A DNA stretch of 59,537 nucleotides from positions 1-59,537 of the IMG/VR virus record IMGVR_UViG_3300042154_002141; one strand, 5' to 3'. Below the pieces are notes generated by a model. It did not search any database. It worked only from the letters and a program-made list of their open reading frames with translations, and had not been told where the DNA came from. Source of the DNA: a virus. Position 1 is the stretch's first letter; each line of letters begins with the position of its first letter. Positions 24,312 through 32,185 of the stretch are shown in pieces. A program made the position numbers and the translations under genes.

Positions 24312-26984
24312 TTATTTTCCTATCTTTCTAGATCCGCTTGATGAAACGGAAGCTGTTGAGGCAGCGGCTGCTGCACTTTGAATGGCTGCTCCAGCGGCAA
24401 CAACCGCTGTAACAACCACCTTCTCGGACTCTTCACGAGTCTTTGGAGACATATCTGAGCCTGCGTTGCCAAAGAAGTTAACAAGCTCTGTAGCGGCTGC
24501 TAGACCCGGAATCGCGGCTAAAGATGGGTCAAGCACAATGTCATCTTGCTCCGCGGCTAGATAGAGGGCGTCAAGGGCTTGCTCATATTCGGCGGAGCCT
24601 TCTTCGGCTGTGAGGAATACTTCGAGGGCTGCTTCCTTTAGTTCTTCAGCCTGCTCTGGTGTCATCTCTGTTGGGTCAACTTGGGTTAGGTCGGTTTCAA
24701 GTAGGGAGTCGGCTGTGATCTCTGCGGGAAGTTCTTGTGAACCTTCCTCCGGAATGGATTCGATTTCGTTAGATGTTGTGCTTGCTTTTTGTGATGCTTG
24801 TGTGTATGTTTGTGCAGCAACATTTAATGAAGTCGCTTCTGTTGTTTTAGCTTGAGTAACCTGAGCTTCTGTTTCGCTGAGCTGAGTGTTAGATTCTTCG
24901 TGCAAAGTAGACGCCGCCTGGAAGGTTTGTTCGGCGGCGACAACATTTGATGAAGCAACTTCGACGTTCGTTGTAGCTTCTGTAACTTGAGAAACTGCTT
25001 GTTGTTCCTGAACCTGGATGTCCTGAACCGTTGCTTGTTTTGCTTCGTAAGAAGTTGTGATAGCGTCGAGCTCCTGCATCTCCGTTAGAAGTGTTGCTTC
25101 TGCCGATGTCTTAAGTTCTTGCAACGAGTTCTTCGTTGAAAGTTTTGCGTCGTAGCTAGTTTGTGCTTCAGTAAACGCTGCTTGCTTCTGTTGAAGAATT
25201 GGTAGAAGTGCTGGGTCTTTGATGAGTGGTGCAGTAGGAGCGCCTAGGTACGAGATAGTCCCTGTGATGTGCTTGTATTGTCCGCCACAAGGGTCACCCC
25301 AAACAGAGTTGAGTGCTTGGATTGTGATGCTAGAAAGTCCGTTGATGTTTGGTGCAATGTTACGCCCGCAAGTTGGGTTGTTGATTGATTCGTAGCGTAG
25401 GTTAGATGAGGTAAAGGTTGCACCTGCTGGTGCGTTGAAAGTTGCTTGACCGCCTTCATTAATCTTTACATTGAGAGTTCCCTCGGTGGTAACTAGTTCG
25501 GTGGTGTAGTAGGTCTCGTAGGTGTAGTAGGTTTCCTGCTCGTAAGTGATGACTTCTTCATAGGTTGTTTCAGTCACCATCTGCCCGTGAGAAACTTGAA
25601 GAACTGGGTTCTTAACGTGAGGTCCATAAACTCCGTACCAAAAACCAGAGTCAACACCCGTAAATGAGACTGTGATGTAGGAAACAGGACCTGTTGCTGT
25701 GAGTGAGACAGACTTTCTATCCCAGTCGTGTGCTCCGGTTGATGTGTAGGTCGCTGAACCTACTGTGTTTTGATTGATGTCCTTAGCTTCGACAGTCATC
25801 GAGTAGTTGTCTACCCTGCCCGTGTTGGAATCATTGTTAAACCAGTCGGCAGATAGGGTGAGGGTAGCGTTCTGGAAAGGACCAGAGAACAGACCTTGAC
25901 TTACTGTTTGAGTTTGGTAAGAGAATACAACCTCCCCATTTATAAGTGCTGGGTTGGAGCCTTGCCACCCTGGGTTTACACCAGACCAACCCTCTGTGCC
26001 TCGTGAGAAGTCTGAGTTGAAGAGTAGGTTTGGGATTACTTGTTCCTGAAGTGTGGTGGTTGTGTGTGGAACAAGAGTACGAACTTCTACCGTTCTGGTG
26101 TTCTCGACTGTGCGGATGTTTTCTTTTTGATAAGTAGGTGCTGTCCAGTCTGGGTCTGGAATGAGGTTGTTGTCGTAGTTGTGCTGTGCTTGCTGAAGTT
26201 CTTGCGTGGCGATTGCGAGTTGCTGACTTGCAGTTTCCAAGTCTGCTGTTGCTAAGACGAAAGCCTCTTGACGTGCAGTTAGATTTTCCTGTGCTTGGTT
26301 CTTGACTTCTGTCTGAGCAATCATTGACGTGTTGTAGGCATCAAGTTCTGTCTGTGCTTGGCTTAGAAGAGTCCGGGTCTCTGCTAGGGAAGCCTGTGCA
26401 GCAGTCTGGATTGCTTGAATCTCTGTAAGAGTGAGCTTCTTTGCCTCTAGCTCTGCTTGGGCAGTAGTTTTTTGAGTTAGAAGTGTCTCGTTAGTGCTTT
26501 TTTGCTTCTCAAGGTCGCTTAGAAGAGTCTTGAGGGTTGCTTGAGCACGTTCGTATGAGGTTCTAGCATCTTTTGCATCTTGGATTGCTGTTTCGAGGTC
26601 GGAGATTTGACCCTGGATGCTGGAAATGGTTGTGGGATTAACTTTTTTGCTTTTTAGCGTATTTAGTTGAGTTTTTAGGTTACTTAGTGTAAACTCGAGG
26701 TTGTTGATATCCTCTAAAGAAGGGAGTGAAGATGCTAGTAACCGTGAACTTGGATTCGTTCTGGGTTGGTTTTGTAGTAGGTGTGTTGAGCCTGCTTGTG
26801 ATTGCAACCATAGTGACTGTCCGTAATACAAAGAAGTTGGAACAGGCGCAGTTGCAGAAGGTCGCTGAAAAGAAGACCCCTGGAAAGAAGTAGCGTGCGC
26901 TGATTCTGCTATGCAGATTGGTGCAGCAAAAATGAGGGCCACTGTAATAAACAGTGGTCCTCTTCCTTTGGGGGACTTTTTCAT
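24312..26984 (-). CDS. Large exported coiled-coil protein with beta-sandwich domain
   Basis: 890 residues. The N-terminus has basic residues, a hydrophobic core (FITVALIFAAPICIA) and SAHA, a signal-peptidase-like site near residue 32. Residues about 90-290 are coiled coil rich in Gln, Thr, Ala, Glu. Residues about 325-480 form a beta-sandwich (LLFNSDFSRGTEGWSGVNPG, VSYITVSFTGVDSGFWYGVY) like carbohydrate-binding modules. Coiled coil resumes to about 760, followed by an acidic region and an Ala/Ser tail ending SGSRKIGK. It could be an exported adhesin or a virion fibre. The signal peptide is unusual for a virion protein. Confidence 0.75.
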   Translation of the reverse strand: MKKSPKGRGPLFITVALIFAAPICIAESAHATSFQGSSFQRPSATAPVPTSLYYGQSLWLQSQAGSTHLLQNQPRTNPSSRLLASSLPSLEDINNLEFTLSNLKTQLNTLKSKKVNPTTISSIQGQISDLETAIQDAKDARTSYERAQATLKTLLSDLEKQKSTNETLLTQKTTAQAELEAKKLTLTEIQAIQTAAQASLAETRTLLSQAQTELDAYNTSMIAQTEVKNQAQENLTARQEAFVLATADLETASQQLAIATQELQQAQHNYDNNLIPDPDWTAPTYQKENIRTVENTRTVEVRTLVPHTTTTLQEQVIPNLLFNSDFSRGTEGWSGVNPGWQGSNPALINGEVVFSYQTQTVSQGLFSGPFQNATLTLSADWFNNDSNTGRVDNYSMTVEAKDINQNTVGSATYTSTGAHDWDRKSVSLTATGPVSYITVSFTGVDSGFWYGVYGPHVKNPVLQVSHGQMVTETTYEEVITYEQETYYTYETYYTTELVTTEGTLNVKINEGGQATFNAPAGATFTSSNLRYESINNPTCGRNIAPNINGLSSITIQALNSVWGDPCGGQYKHITGTISYLGAPTAPLIKDPALLPILQQKQAAFTEAQTSYDAKLSTKNSLQELKTSAEATLLTEMQELDAITTSYEAKQATVQDIQVQEQQAVSQVTEATTNVEVASSNVVAAEQTFQAASTLHEESNTQLSETEAQVTQAKTTEATSLNVAAQTYTQASQKASTTSNEIESIPEEGSQELPAEITADSLLETDLTQVDPTEMTPEQAEELKEAALEVFLTAEEGSAEYEQALDALYLAAEQDDIVLDPSLAAIPGLAAATELVNFFGNAGSDMSPKTREESEKVVVTAVVAAGAAIQSAAAAASTASVSSSGSRKIGK
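26732..26893 (+). CDS. Possible 53-residue membrane protein antisense to the 890-residue gene
   Basis: ATG 26732 follows AAGGGAGTGAAG, a good ribosome binding site. Product MLVTVNLDSFWVGFVVGVLS then LLVIATIVTVRN and a Lys-rich tail: one membrane helix with a positive C-terminus. It lies inside residues about 31-84 of the opposite-strand gene, a low-complexity Ser/Thr/Pro stretch after the signal peptide. Either it is a real nested gene or a chance ORF. Confidence 0.3.
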   Translation: MLVTVNLDSFWVGFVVGVLSLLVIATIVTVRNTKKLEQAQLQKVAEKKTPGKK

Positions 26985-27061
26985 TGGGGAGAGTGCCTTC
27001 TGTATGCTCTCCCAAGCCCTTCAATTGTAGCAAATTCGGGGCGGGCTGACTTTATTTTGGG

Positions 27062-27316
27062 CTATGAAGCCATGTCGTACATCCATGTAAAGAGAGCTGC
27101 GCAGACAGAAATCAGAGATGCATAGAAGAAGATGTTGTATGTGTATGGGGTGGTGAGGGCAAAATAAAGAGTGGTGACTGTAATAATGGACGTCAGTATT
27201 GTGGTTGCTTTGGTATTTTTGGTTAGGTGTTGGATGGCATATCCGAGAGTCAGAGGCCAAAAAATAGATAATAAAACGATCCAAATTGCGATTGGCATGA
27301 GTGACATGGTTAGCAT
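27062..27316 (-). CDS. Three-helix membrane protein
   Basis: 84 residues, hydrophobic almost throughout (MSLMPIAIWIVLLSIFW; TILTSIITVTTLYFALT; IFFYASLISVCAALF). AAGGAG lies 9 bases before ATG 27316. It begins the minus-strand lysis-side operon and is followed by the 890-residue gene. Role unknown. Confidence 0.7.
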   Translation of the reverse strand: MLTMSLMPIAIWIVLLSIFWPLTLGYAIQHLTKNTKATTILTSIITVTTLYFALTTPYTYNIFFYASLISVCAALFTWMYDMAS

Positions 27317-27632
27317 GTTGCTTACTCCTTAAAGTATTAGTTTTTAGTTCTGTATTGGATACTATGAGCTTTTGGAAAATATGTCAAGTCGAAACGTATA
27401 GTATCTCTGAAAAAGGGTGTTGGAGATACTATAAGAAAAGAGGAAAAATAAATTGGTAAAAACGTATAGTATGTCAACCTATGTCAACCTATTTACGATT
27501 GTCAACTTAATTTACTATACGCGTGTGCGCGTGTGTATAGGGTGGCAGAATATTTAATCGGAACTCGTAGACTCGAGGTAACTTGTGAAGTTTGGTTGAC
27601 AAAAGGTTGGTAAGTTGTGCTAGGATGTGAAT
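27317..27632. promoter_or_regulatory. Divergent control region with TATAGTATC operator-like repeats
   Basis: 316 bases without a gene. ACGTATAGTAT occurs near 27394 and 27462, GATACTATA in inverse form near 27432, GATACTATG at 27357, and TTACTATACG near 27511. TATAGTATCTC and GAGATACTATA form an 11-bp inverted repeat. TGTCAACCTA is repeated at about 27474 and 27485, with TTGTCAAC near 27498. A plus-strand promoter TTGACA 27596, TAGGAT 27621-27626 lies 6 bases before ATG 27633. Confidence 0.65.
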
Positions 27633-28100
27633 ATGGAAAATAAAGAAAACCCGTTCGAGTTCTTTGACTTCGATGTTGAAGAAGTTCGAACCGCTGAAGA
27701 AAAGATCAAAGGTATGTCTCGCCCGGATAGGGATAAGAGAATCTGCACCTGTGGTCATCCGATGAATAGTCACACTGTAAGTTCGAGTGGGATTGTTCTT
27801 TGTACGCCATCAAGAATGGTGTGCCCTTGTAAGAATGTTCGACCAGTGTTGTTAGCTGGAGATGCTCGCAAGTTTTTGCGTAAGACTATGGGACCTGGAC
27901 CAGAGCATGCATTGGCTCGAGGTATCTTGGCATCGTATGACGATGGCAAAGATGTTGAGTGGCTGATTGATATGATTTGCGATAAGTGCGGTGCAGAGGG
28001 TAATGTTAGTCCTGTACCAACAACTCGCGAAGGTATTGTACAATTTGAAGCAACAGGCTATGATGCATTATTGTGCAGAAACTGCCGTTCAGGGAACTAA
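27633..28100 (+). CDS. Zinc-binding protein, function unknown
   Basis: 155 residues from ATG 27633 (leaderless: TAGGAT then 6 bases). CTCGHPMNSHT, CTPSRMVCPCKNVR, CDKCGAEG and CRNCRSG give several CxC and CxxC pairs, consistent with two zinc sites around a helical middle. An in-frame ATG at 27627 lies too close to the -10 box. It opens the next plus-strand run. Confidence 0.75.
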   Translation: MENKENPFEFFDFDVEEVRTAEEKIKGMSRPDRDKRICTCGHPMNSHTVSSSGIVLCTPSRMVCPCKNVRPVLLAGDARKFLRKTMGPGPEHALARGILASYDDGKDVEWLIDMICDKCGAEGNVSPVPTTREGIVQFEATGYDALLCRNCRSGN

Positions 28101-28137
28101 GTGTGTTACAGTAAATAAACAGAAAGGAAATTAACAG

Positions 28138-28488
28138 ATGGGAAAACGCGACGATAATCGCAGAGTAAAAATGATTAACGAGGCATTCAAGGATGTTGTA
28201 GATCTGATGGAGATTCAAACTACAATGGGTGCAGTTCAGTTAATCTCACTTGAGGAGATTCCACTATTGCAGATGCAAGAGATTATGGAAAACTCTGGAG
28301 AGGGTCGGATGCTGTTGATGGTCGAGGCCTTCCAACTTTGTCTAGTTGATCCAGAAGACTGGGATAGAAAGTTCTCATCTATGTCGATGAAAGAACTGAA
28401 CCGTATCATGCAACAGTGGATGGTAACAAGTAACAGACTCTCCAGCATTGGAGGTCCTGAAGATGATGCTAAGAGTGGAGAGTTCTAA
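28138..28488 (+). CDS. Helical protein, possibly chaperone-like
   Basis: 116 residues behind GAAAGGAAATTAACAG. Segments LVDPEDWDRKFSSMSMKELN and RIMQQWMVTSN resemble the helical end of actinophage tail-assembly chaperones, but no tape measure gene follows and no frameshift is evident. I leave the function open. Stop overlaps the next ATG. Confidence 0.65.
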   Translation: MGKRDDNRRVKMINEAFKDVVDLMEIQTTMGAVQLISLEEIPLLQMQEIMENSGEGRMLLMVEAFQLCLVDPEDWDRKFSSMSMKELNRIMQQWMVTSNRLSSIGGPEDDAKSGEF

Positions 28489-28721
28489 TGTCAGCGTTTG
28501 AAGAAAACTTTGTTTACGACACCTGCCCTCAATGCGAGGGCCAAGGTCAGATACCAAAGATTGGGTTTGACGAAGATGGCTACGCAATCCAAGACCTTTG
28601 GAAAGAATGCGCCCACTGCGAAGAGGGAACAATCTGCGGACTCTGCGACAGCACCCCAACTACTTGCGAACTGAATGGTCAGTGCTACCCGGAAGATGAG
28701 AATGTCCAAACCACACTATAA
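28488..28721 (+). CDS. DnaJ-type cysteine-rich zinc protein
   Basis: 77 residues. CPQCEGQGQIPK, CAHCEEGTICGLCDS and later CELNGQC form CxxCxGxG-like repeats as in the DnaJ zinc domain, usually seen in small phage hypothetical proteins. It overlaps the glycosyltransferase start by 20 bases. Confidence 0.72.
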   Translation: MSAFEENFVYDTCPQCEGQGQIPKIGFDEDGYAIQDLWKECAHCEEGTICGLCDSTPTTCELNGQCYPEDENVQTTL

Positions 28722-29370
28722 CGTTCTCATTGCAACGCCTGGCAAAAGTATGGAGCCAGCCTTTGTCGAGAGTTTGGTCAAGACTTGTGCTTGGCTAAGT
28801 TCGCAAGGACTGACTTACAAGTTCCTAACCAAAGCAAGTTCATTCATTCCATCAGGTCGAGAGCTAACCGCTTTAGATTTGTATCAGAATGACTGGGATA
28901 CCCGAGAGGTTGGAGCAGGTCAATACACCTACGACAAAATCTTCTGGATTGATTCAGATATCGAATGGGAAGTCTCGGACTTCCAAAAGTTATACGAACA
29001 CGAACTAGATATCATCGGAGGTTTGTATCAGAGTCATCCAAATGGAACTGTCGCCTGCTCATTCCGAGATGCGCTAGGCCTACCTGAAAAAGTCCATGAG
29101 ACAGATTTCTTTATGGCAGATGAACCTGTCGAAGTGTTCGGAGTCGGATTTGGATTTGTGGCAATCAAGCAAGGTGTCTTTGAGAAGTGCGATAGACCTT
29201 GGTTCAAGATTGAACACATTCGATGGTTCGAACTAGACTTCGACACCAATGTTGGTGAAGACTACTCGTTCTGTATGAACGCCTATCGCAATGGATTCAA
29301 AACCTATGTCGAGCCAACCGTTCGAGTCAAGCATCACAAATCTGTAATCTACGAGTTGCCACCAGCGTGA
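28702..29370 (+). CDS. GT-A fold glycosyltransferase-like protein
   Basis: 222 residues from ATG 28702. A Rossmann-like start (YNVLIATPGKSMEPAF), the acidic motif FWIDSDIEWE (DxD) near residue 85, IIGGLYQSHPNG, and VGEDYSFCMNAYRNGFKTYV (catalytic ED region) with VKHHKS at the end fit GT-A glycosyltransferases of the type found in many phages. It may modify a virion protein, phage DNA or host surface sugars; the substrate is unknown. Confidence 0.83.
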   Translation: MSKPHYNVLIATPGKSMEPAFVESLVKTCAWLSSQGLTYKFLTKASSFIPSGRELTALDLYQNDWDTREVGAGQYTYDKIFWIDSDIEWEVSDFQKLYEHELDIIGGLYQSHPNGTVACSFRDALGLPEKVHETDFFMADEPVEVFGVGFGFVAIKQGVFEKCDRPWFKIEHIRWFELDFDTNVGEDYSFCMNAYRNGFKTYVEPTVRVKHHKSVIYELPPA

Positions 29371-29597
29371 GTCGAGGAGCAACAGGTAGCACCAGATGTG
29401 GGTGGTGCTTGACAGGAAACCATGAAGACTGTAAAACTAGTATTACCTATTTCGATAAGGTCTGGGATTGTAGTTGTGAAAAATGTCACCCCCAGAGGGT
29501 AGACTCAAAGAATGCTCAAGACGAGCAGGAAGAAGGAATGACGAATGAAGAAGTGGTTGAAGAACCTATTCAAGACGAAGAAACAAAAGCAAGCTGA
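29367..29597 (+). CDS. Zinc-ribbon protein with acidic tail
   Basis: 76 residues from GTG 29367. STRCGWCLTGNHEDCKTSIT then WDCSCEKCHPQ has six cysteines and a His, a small treble-clef pattern common in actinophages. The tail is acidic (QEEGMTNEEVVEEPIQDEET). Confidence 0.73.
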   Translation: MSRGATGSTRCGWCLTGNHEDCKTSITYFDKVWDCSCEKCHPQRVDSKNAQDEQEEGMTNEEVVEEPIQDEETKAS

Positions 29598-29667
29598 ACT
29601 CGAGAAGTTACAGGCTTCAAAGAAACGTCACCCAGTATCTCAAAAGAGGGCTAATGCTAAAAAGTAG
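29545..29667 (+). CDS. 40-residue basic peptide
   Basis: MKKWLKNLFKTKKQKQAELE then KLQASKKRHPVSQKRANAKK. Amphipathic and very basic at both ends; could bind nucleic acid or membrane. It overlaps the previous gene by 53 bases in another frame and the next gene by 14. AAGGAATG lies just upstream. Confidence 0.5.
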   Translation: MKKWLKNLFKTKKQKQAELEKLQASKKRHPVSQKRANAKK

Positions 29668-29776
29668 AGCCAGTGCTTTTTGCCCCATCCACAAAGTTCA
29701 ACTGACCCAGCGACCATTCGAGTCCCAAGAAAAGTTGATGGCTAGATTAGAACGGATGTGCAATCATGCTGGTTGA
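29654..29776 (+). CDS. 40-residue peptide with CPIH...CNH
   Basis: MLKSRASAFCPIHKVQLTQR then PFESQEKLMARLERMCNHAG. The two Cys/His pairs could form a single small zinc site. It overlaps both neighbours, as is usual in this run. Confidence 0.5.
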   Translation: MLKSRASAFCPIHKVQLTQRPFESQEKLMARLERMCNHAG

Positions 29777-29996
29777 TAGGAAAGTCGCTGCGACACTCTG
29801 CGGAGTCAGCCCAGAGATGATTACCTATCTCACCAAGCGTGGCTATGTGAAGAAACACTTCACCCTTGGCAACAAATGGAACTACCAAGTCGACCCAATC
29901 GAAGTCCAAGAGCAACTTGAGTTAGGACAACAACGCCGAGGTAACAGAACTTCAAAGGCATATCGCAAGAGAAAGAAAGACGGAACTTTCGTCTAA
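29766..29996 (+). CDS. MerR/excisionase-like helix-turn-helix protein
   Basis: 76 residues. VDRKVAATLCGVSPEMITYL then TKRGYVKKHFTLGNKWNYQV fits the winged helix of small excisionase/MerR-type proteins (helix 17 family), followed by a basic tail (RRGNRTSKAYRKRKKDG). No integrase is present, so a role in transcription control is more likely than excision. Confidence 0.75.
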   Translation: MLVDRKVAATLCGVSPEMITYLTKRGYVKKHFTLGNKWNYQVDPIEVQEQLELGQQRRGNRTSKAYRKRKKDGTFV

Positions 29997-30016
29997 TTCT
30001 CAAAGCATTTTAAAAA

Positions 30017-30062
30017 GAGACCCTGTCAAAATCAGACCCCTTGATTTTACAGGGTTTTTCTT
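30017..30062 (+). terminator. Terminator
   Basis: ACCCTGTCAAAATCA / TTGATTTTACAGGGT with a short loop, followed by TTTTTC. Confidence 0.9.
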
Positions 30063-30232
30063 TTGTTTGTAAAGAGAAAATGCTGCTATCTCTCTCCACG
30101 AGCGAAAAAAACTTTTTGAACTCCATGTAACAATGTAACTATCGAACTTCGTCAAAACTTAGTTCGACGGAAGAGACTACCTCTACTGAAGTTCTTATCG
30201 ACGTTGAAACTTAGATAATAAAACCTCAAAAA
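30063..30232 (+). promoter_or_regulatory. Leader region of the small-terminase-like gene
   Basis: AT-rich, containing GAACTTCGTC and AACTTAGTTCGACG near 30135-30160, degenerate forms of the AACTTTYAACGAA repeat family. No clear Shine-Dalgarno box precedes ATG 30233; the promoter is not obvious. Confidence 0.4.
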
Positions 30233-31252
30233 ATGTTAGTCGGGCCACAAGTCTCTCCCCAGCTGGCCCGGCTAACTTTAAACGAAGGACGTTCATTGGA
30301 TAACGAAGCGCTCGACGATACCGACCCATTCGGCAAGCCGATTGAAGAGAAACCTATTATAGAAATTGACACCGCTGTCAATCTACGTCCAGACCTATCG
30401 GAACTCGGCATCGACGAAACAGATCGCGGCATCTGCGAAGATACATATGAGAACCGTCACATCTTACGTCGAGCTCGTATGAACTGGATCCCGGTATATG
30501 CAACGAACGGCGTGCCAACCGGATTGATCCAAGCAGTCTCCCAGGAGATGGCCACGCAGAAGCGCATCATCTCTTTGGGAGAGAAGCGGCCTCTCCTTGT
30601 AGACCCTAATAACCGTAACAGCGATTACATAACCGGATACGACCTCCTAGCCGAAGAAGCCTCTGACTATCTCGTACCGCCTTGGGTTGTAGGTGCTACA
30701 CGTGCTTGGACTAAAGAACAGAATGAACCGCCTAAGTCTGGTAAACGTCAACCAGCTACACTTCCAACGAGATGTGCCGCCGTCAAGGACGACGGGATCA
30801 GATGCCAGTTGTGGTCATCGGGACGTCTACAGGATGACTCGCTATGTCGCGTGCACCTACGTTCGATCAAACATCGTCCGGGAGATGACATTGAACGAGC
30901 TCGTGCAAAGTTGACCCAGGCGGCCCCTTACGCAGTCGACGTCCTCGAGACTATGATGGAGTTCGCGGAGTCCGAGCCCGTAAAGCTAAAAGCTGCCACG
31001 GAGATTTTGGATCGCGCCGGCATCCGGGGTGGAGTAGAACTTGACACGAACGTCAATATCGATGTCCGCCCCGCGGCCAGCATCATTGCTGAACGTTTGA
31101 ACAGACTCGCGGTCAACGCAGCTGACGCAGCTGCAAGATTGCACGACGCCGGGATCGCGATAACTTCTAACGACGTTGAAGCGGCGGATCCAAAGATCGT
31201 CGACGCTGAGATTGTGACTGACGAGTCACCGGAAGCCGGAGAAAAAGAATGA
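30233..31252 (+). CDS. Small terminase-like DNA-binding protein
   Basis: 339 residues. TRCAAVKDDGIRCQLWSSGR followed by LCRVHLRS is a Cys/His site like those of phage HNH-adjacent DNA-binding proteins. The block AAPYAVDVLETMMEFAESEP then VKLKAATEILDRAGIRGG is typical of actinophage small terminase subunits, where helices oligomerise around packaging DNA. An acidic tail ends the protein. The large terminase is 26 kb away, which is unusual. AACTTTAAACGAAG at 30274 and GTCGACGTCC at 30935 are repeat copies inside it. Confidence 0.6.
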   Translation: MLVGPQVSPQLARLTLNEGRSLDNEALDDTDPFGKPIEEKPIIEIDTAVNLRPDLSELGIDETDRGICEDTYENRHILRRARMNWIPVYATNGVPTGLIQAVSQEMATQKRIISLGEKRPLLVDPNNRNSDYITGYDLLAEEASDYLVPPWVVGATRAWTKEQNEPPKSGKRQPATLPTRCAAVKDDGIRCQLWSSGRLQDDSLCRVHLRSIKHRPGDDIERARAKLTQAAPYAVDVLETMMEFAESEPVKLKAATEILDRAGIRGGVELDTNVNIDVRPAASIIAERLNRLAVNAADAAARLHDAGIAITSNDVEAADPKIVDAEIVTDESPEAGEKE

Positions 31253-31428
31253 ACGAAACTACGTTAGAACTTGCGAAGGCTTTGGCCCGGCAACTTGCCG
31301 ATGACGTAAAGTTGGCATCGACGCGCATCGAGCATGTAAGATTAACTACAAGGGCCAACGAGGCCGCGCTGCTTGTGCAGCAGATCGAAGAGACGTTAAA
31401 TGTTCAAAAAGAAATCCACGGCAGCTAG
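31249..31428 (+). CDS. 59-residue helical protein
   Basis: MNETTLELAKALARQLADDV then KLASTRIEHVRLTTRANEAA and LLVQQIEETLNVQ: a single long amphipathic helix. ATG overlaps the previous stop (AATGA). Its end overlaps the next gene by 29 bases. Function unknown. Confidence 0.65.
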   Translation: MNETTLELAKALARQLADDVKLASTRIEHVRLTTRANEAALLVQQIEETLNVQKEIHGS

Positions 31429-32185
31429 CCGACTCATCCAGGAAGCCGAGTCCCATGTTGGATACACGGCGAATCAATCTGTAGCCGATATGTTTAGTTC
31501 TGCAGTTGGACGGCCAGGCATTCCATGGGCAGGTCCATTCATTGACGTCTGTGCAAAGAAGGCCGGCCTGCATCTGCCGTCGTTTATATCAACCGCGAGC
31601 GCTTTGGCGAGCTTCATTAAAACTAACCGGATCTTCCCGCGGCCAGAACCTGGAGACATCGTCTTTTTTCAAACGGCCAGTGATTCGAATCTCGGCCAGC
31701 CACACGTGGGAATAGTAACCGACGTCTCTCACTACAGTAAGCATGGGATGTTCCAGTGCATCGAAGGTCAAACAGACAGCGGCACGCCAAAGGGACTCGC
31801 AGCACGCAACGGTGTGTATCGACGTAACCGCTATGCATACGACGTGCTCGCCTTCGCCCGCCCAAACTTTCAACGAGCTGAGCTTGAAGCTTCCCGGATG
31901 TCGGATCCAGGAGAACTTTTAACGAAAGAGATTCCAGTCATCCAGGGGCCCTCGATCAAACTTGGCATGAAGCACCCGTACGTCGCGCTCATCCAGGTAG
32001 CACTTTCGATGACTGTTGGTTTGAAGTCTGCGCCGCGGGGAGAGTTTGATCACAAGACCAGGGCCGCCTTCGCAAACTTTCAACGAAGCCTTGGTTATAT
32101 CGGAGACGCAGCTTCCGGTGTACCCGACGTCAACTCATTGCGAGTACTTGCAAAGTTGACTGGCGTGTTCCGCGTAGTTGAGTAA
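31400..32185 (+). CDS. CHAP-like protein with peptidoglycan-binding end, catalytic Cys absent
   Basis: 261 residues. LIQEAESHVGYT, then GIPWAGPFIDVCAKKAG, GDIVFFQTASDSNLGQPHVG and CIEGQT follow the order of phage CHAP/NlpC amidase domains. In active members the block reads PWC.xFV; here it is PWAGPFI, so the nucleophile cysteine appears replaced, while the catalytic His (QPHVG) remains. The C-terminus (KLGMKHPYVALIQVALSM...FDHKTRAAFANFQRSLGY) is a PG_binding_1 domain. It may bind rather than cut cell wall. Two AAACTTTCAACGA copies lie inside. Confidence 0.78.
   Translation: MFKKKSTAASRLIQEAESHVGYTANQSVADMFSSAVGRPGIPWAGPFIDVCAKKAGLHLPSFISTASALASFIKTNRIFPRPEPGDIVFFQTASDSNLGQPHVGIVTDVSHYSKHGMFQCIEGQTDSGTPKGLAARNGVYRRNRYAYDVLAFARPNFQRAELEASRMSDPGELLTKEIPVIQGPSIKLGMKHPYVALIQVALSMTVGLKSAPRGEFDHKTRAAFANFQRSLGYIGDAASGVPDVNSLRVLAKLTGVFRVVE

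Noticed and set aside
28138-28721. Tail-assembly chaperone pair with programmed frameshift
   Set aside because: The second ORF is a cysteine-rich zinc protein, no slippery heptamer is evident and no tape measure follows.
29766-29996. Excisionase indicating a temperate phage
   Set aside because: No integrase or attachment site found; small MerR-like HTHs also act as simple regulators.
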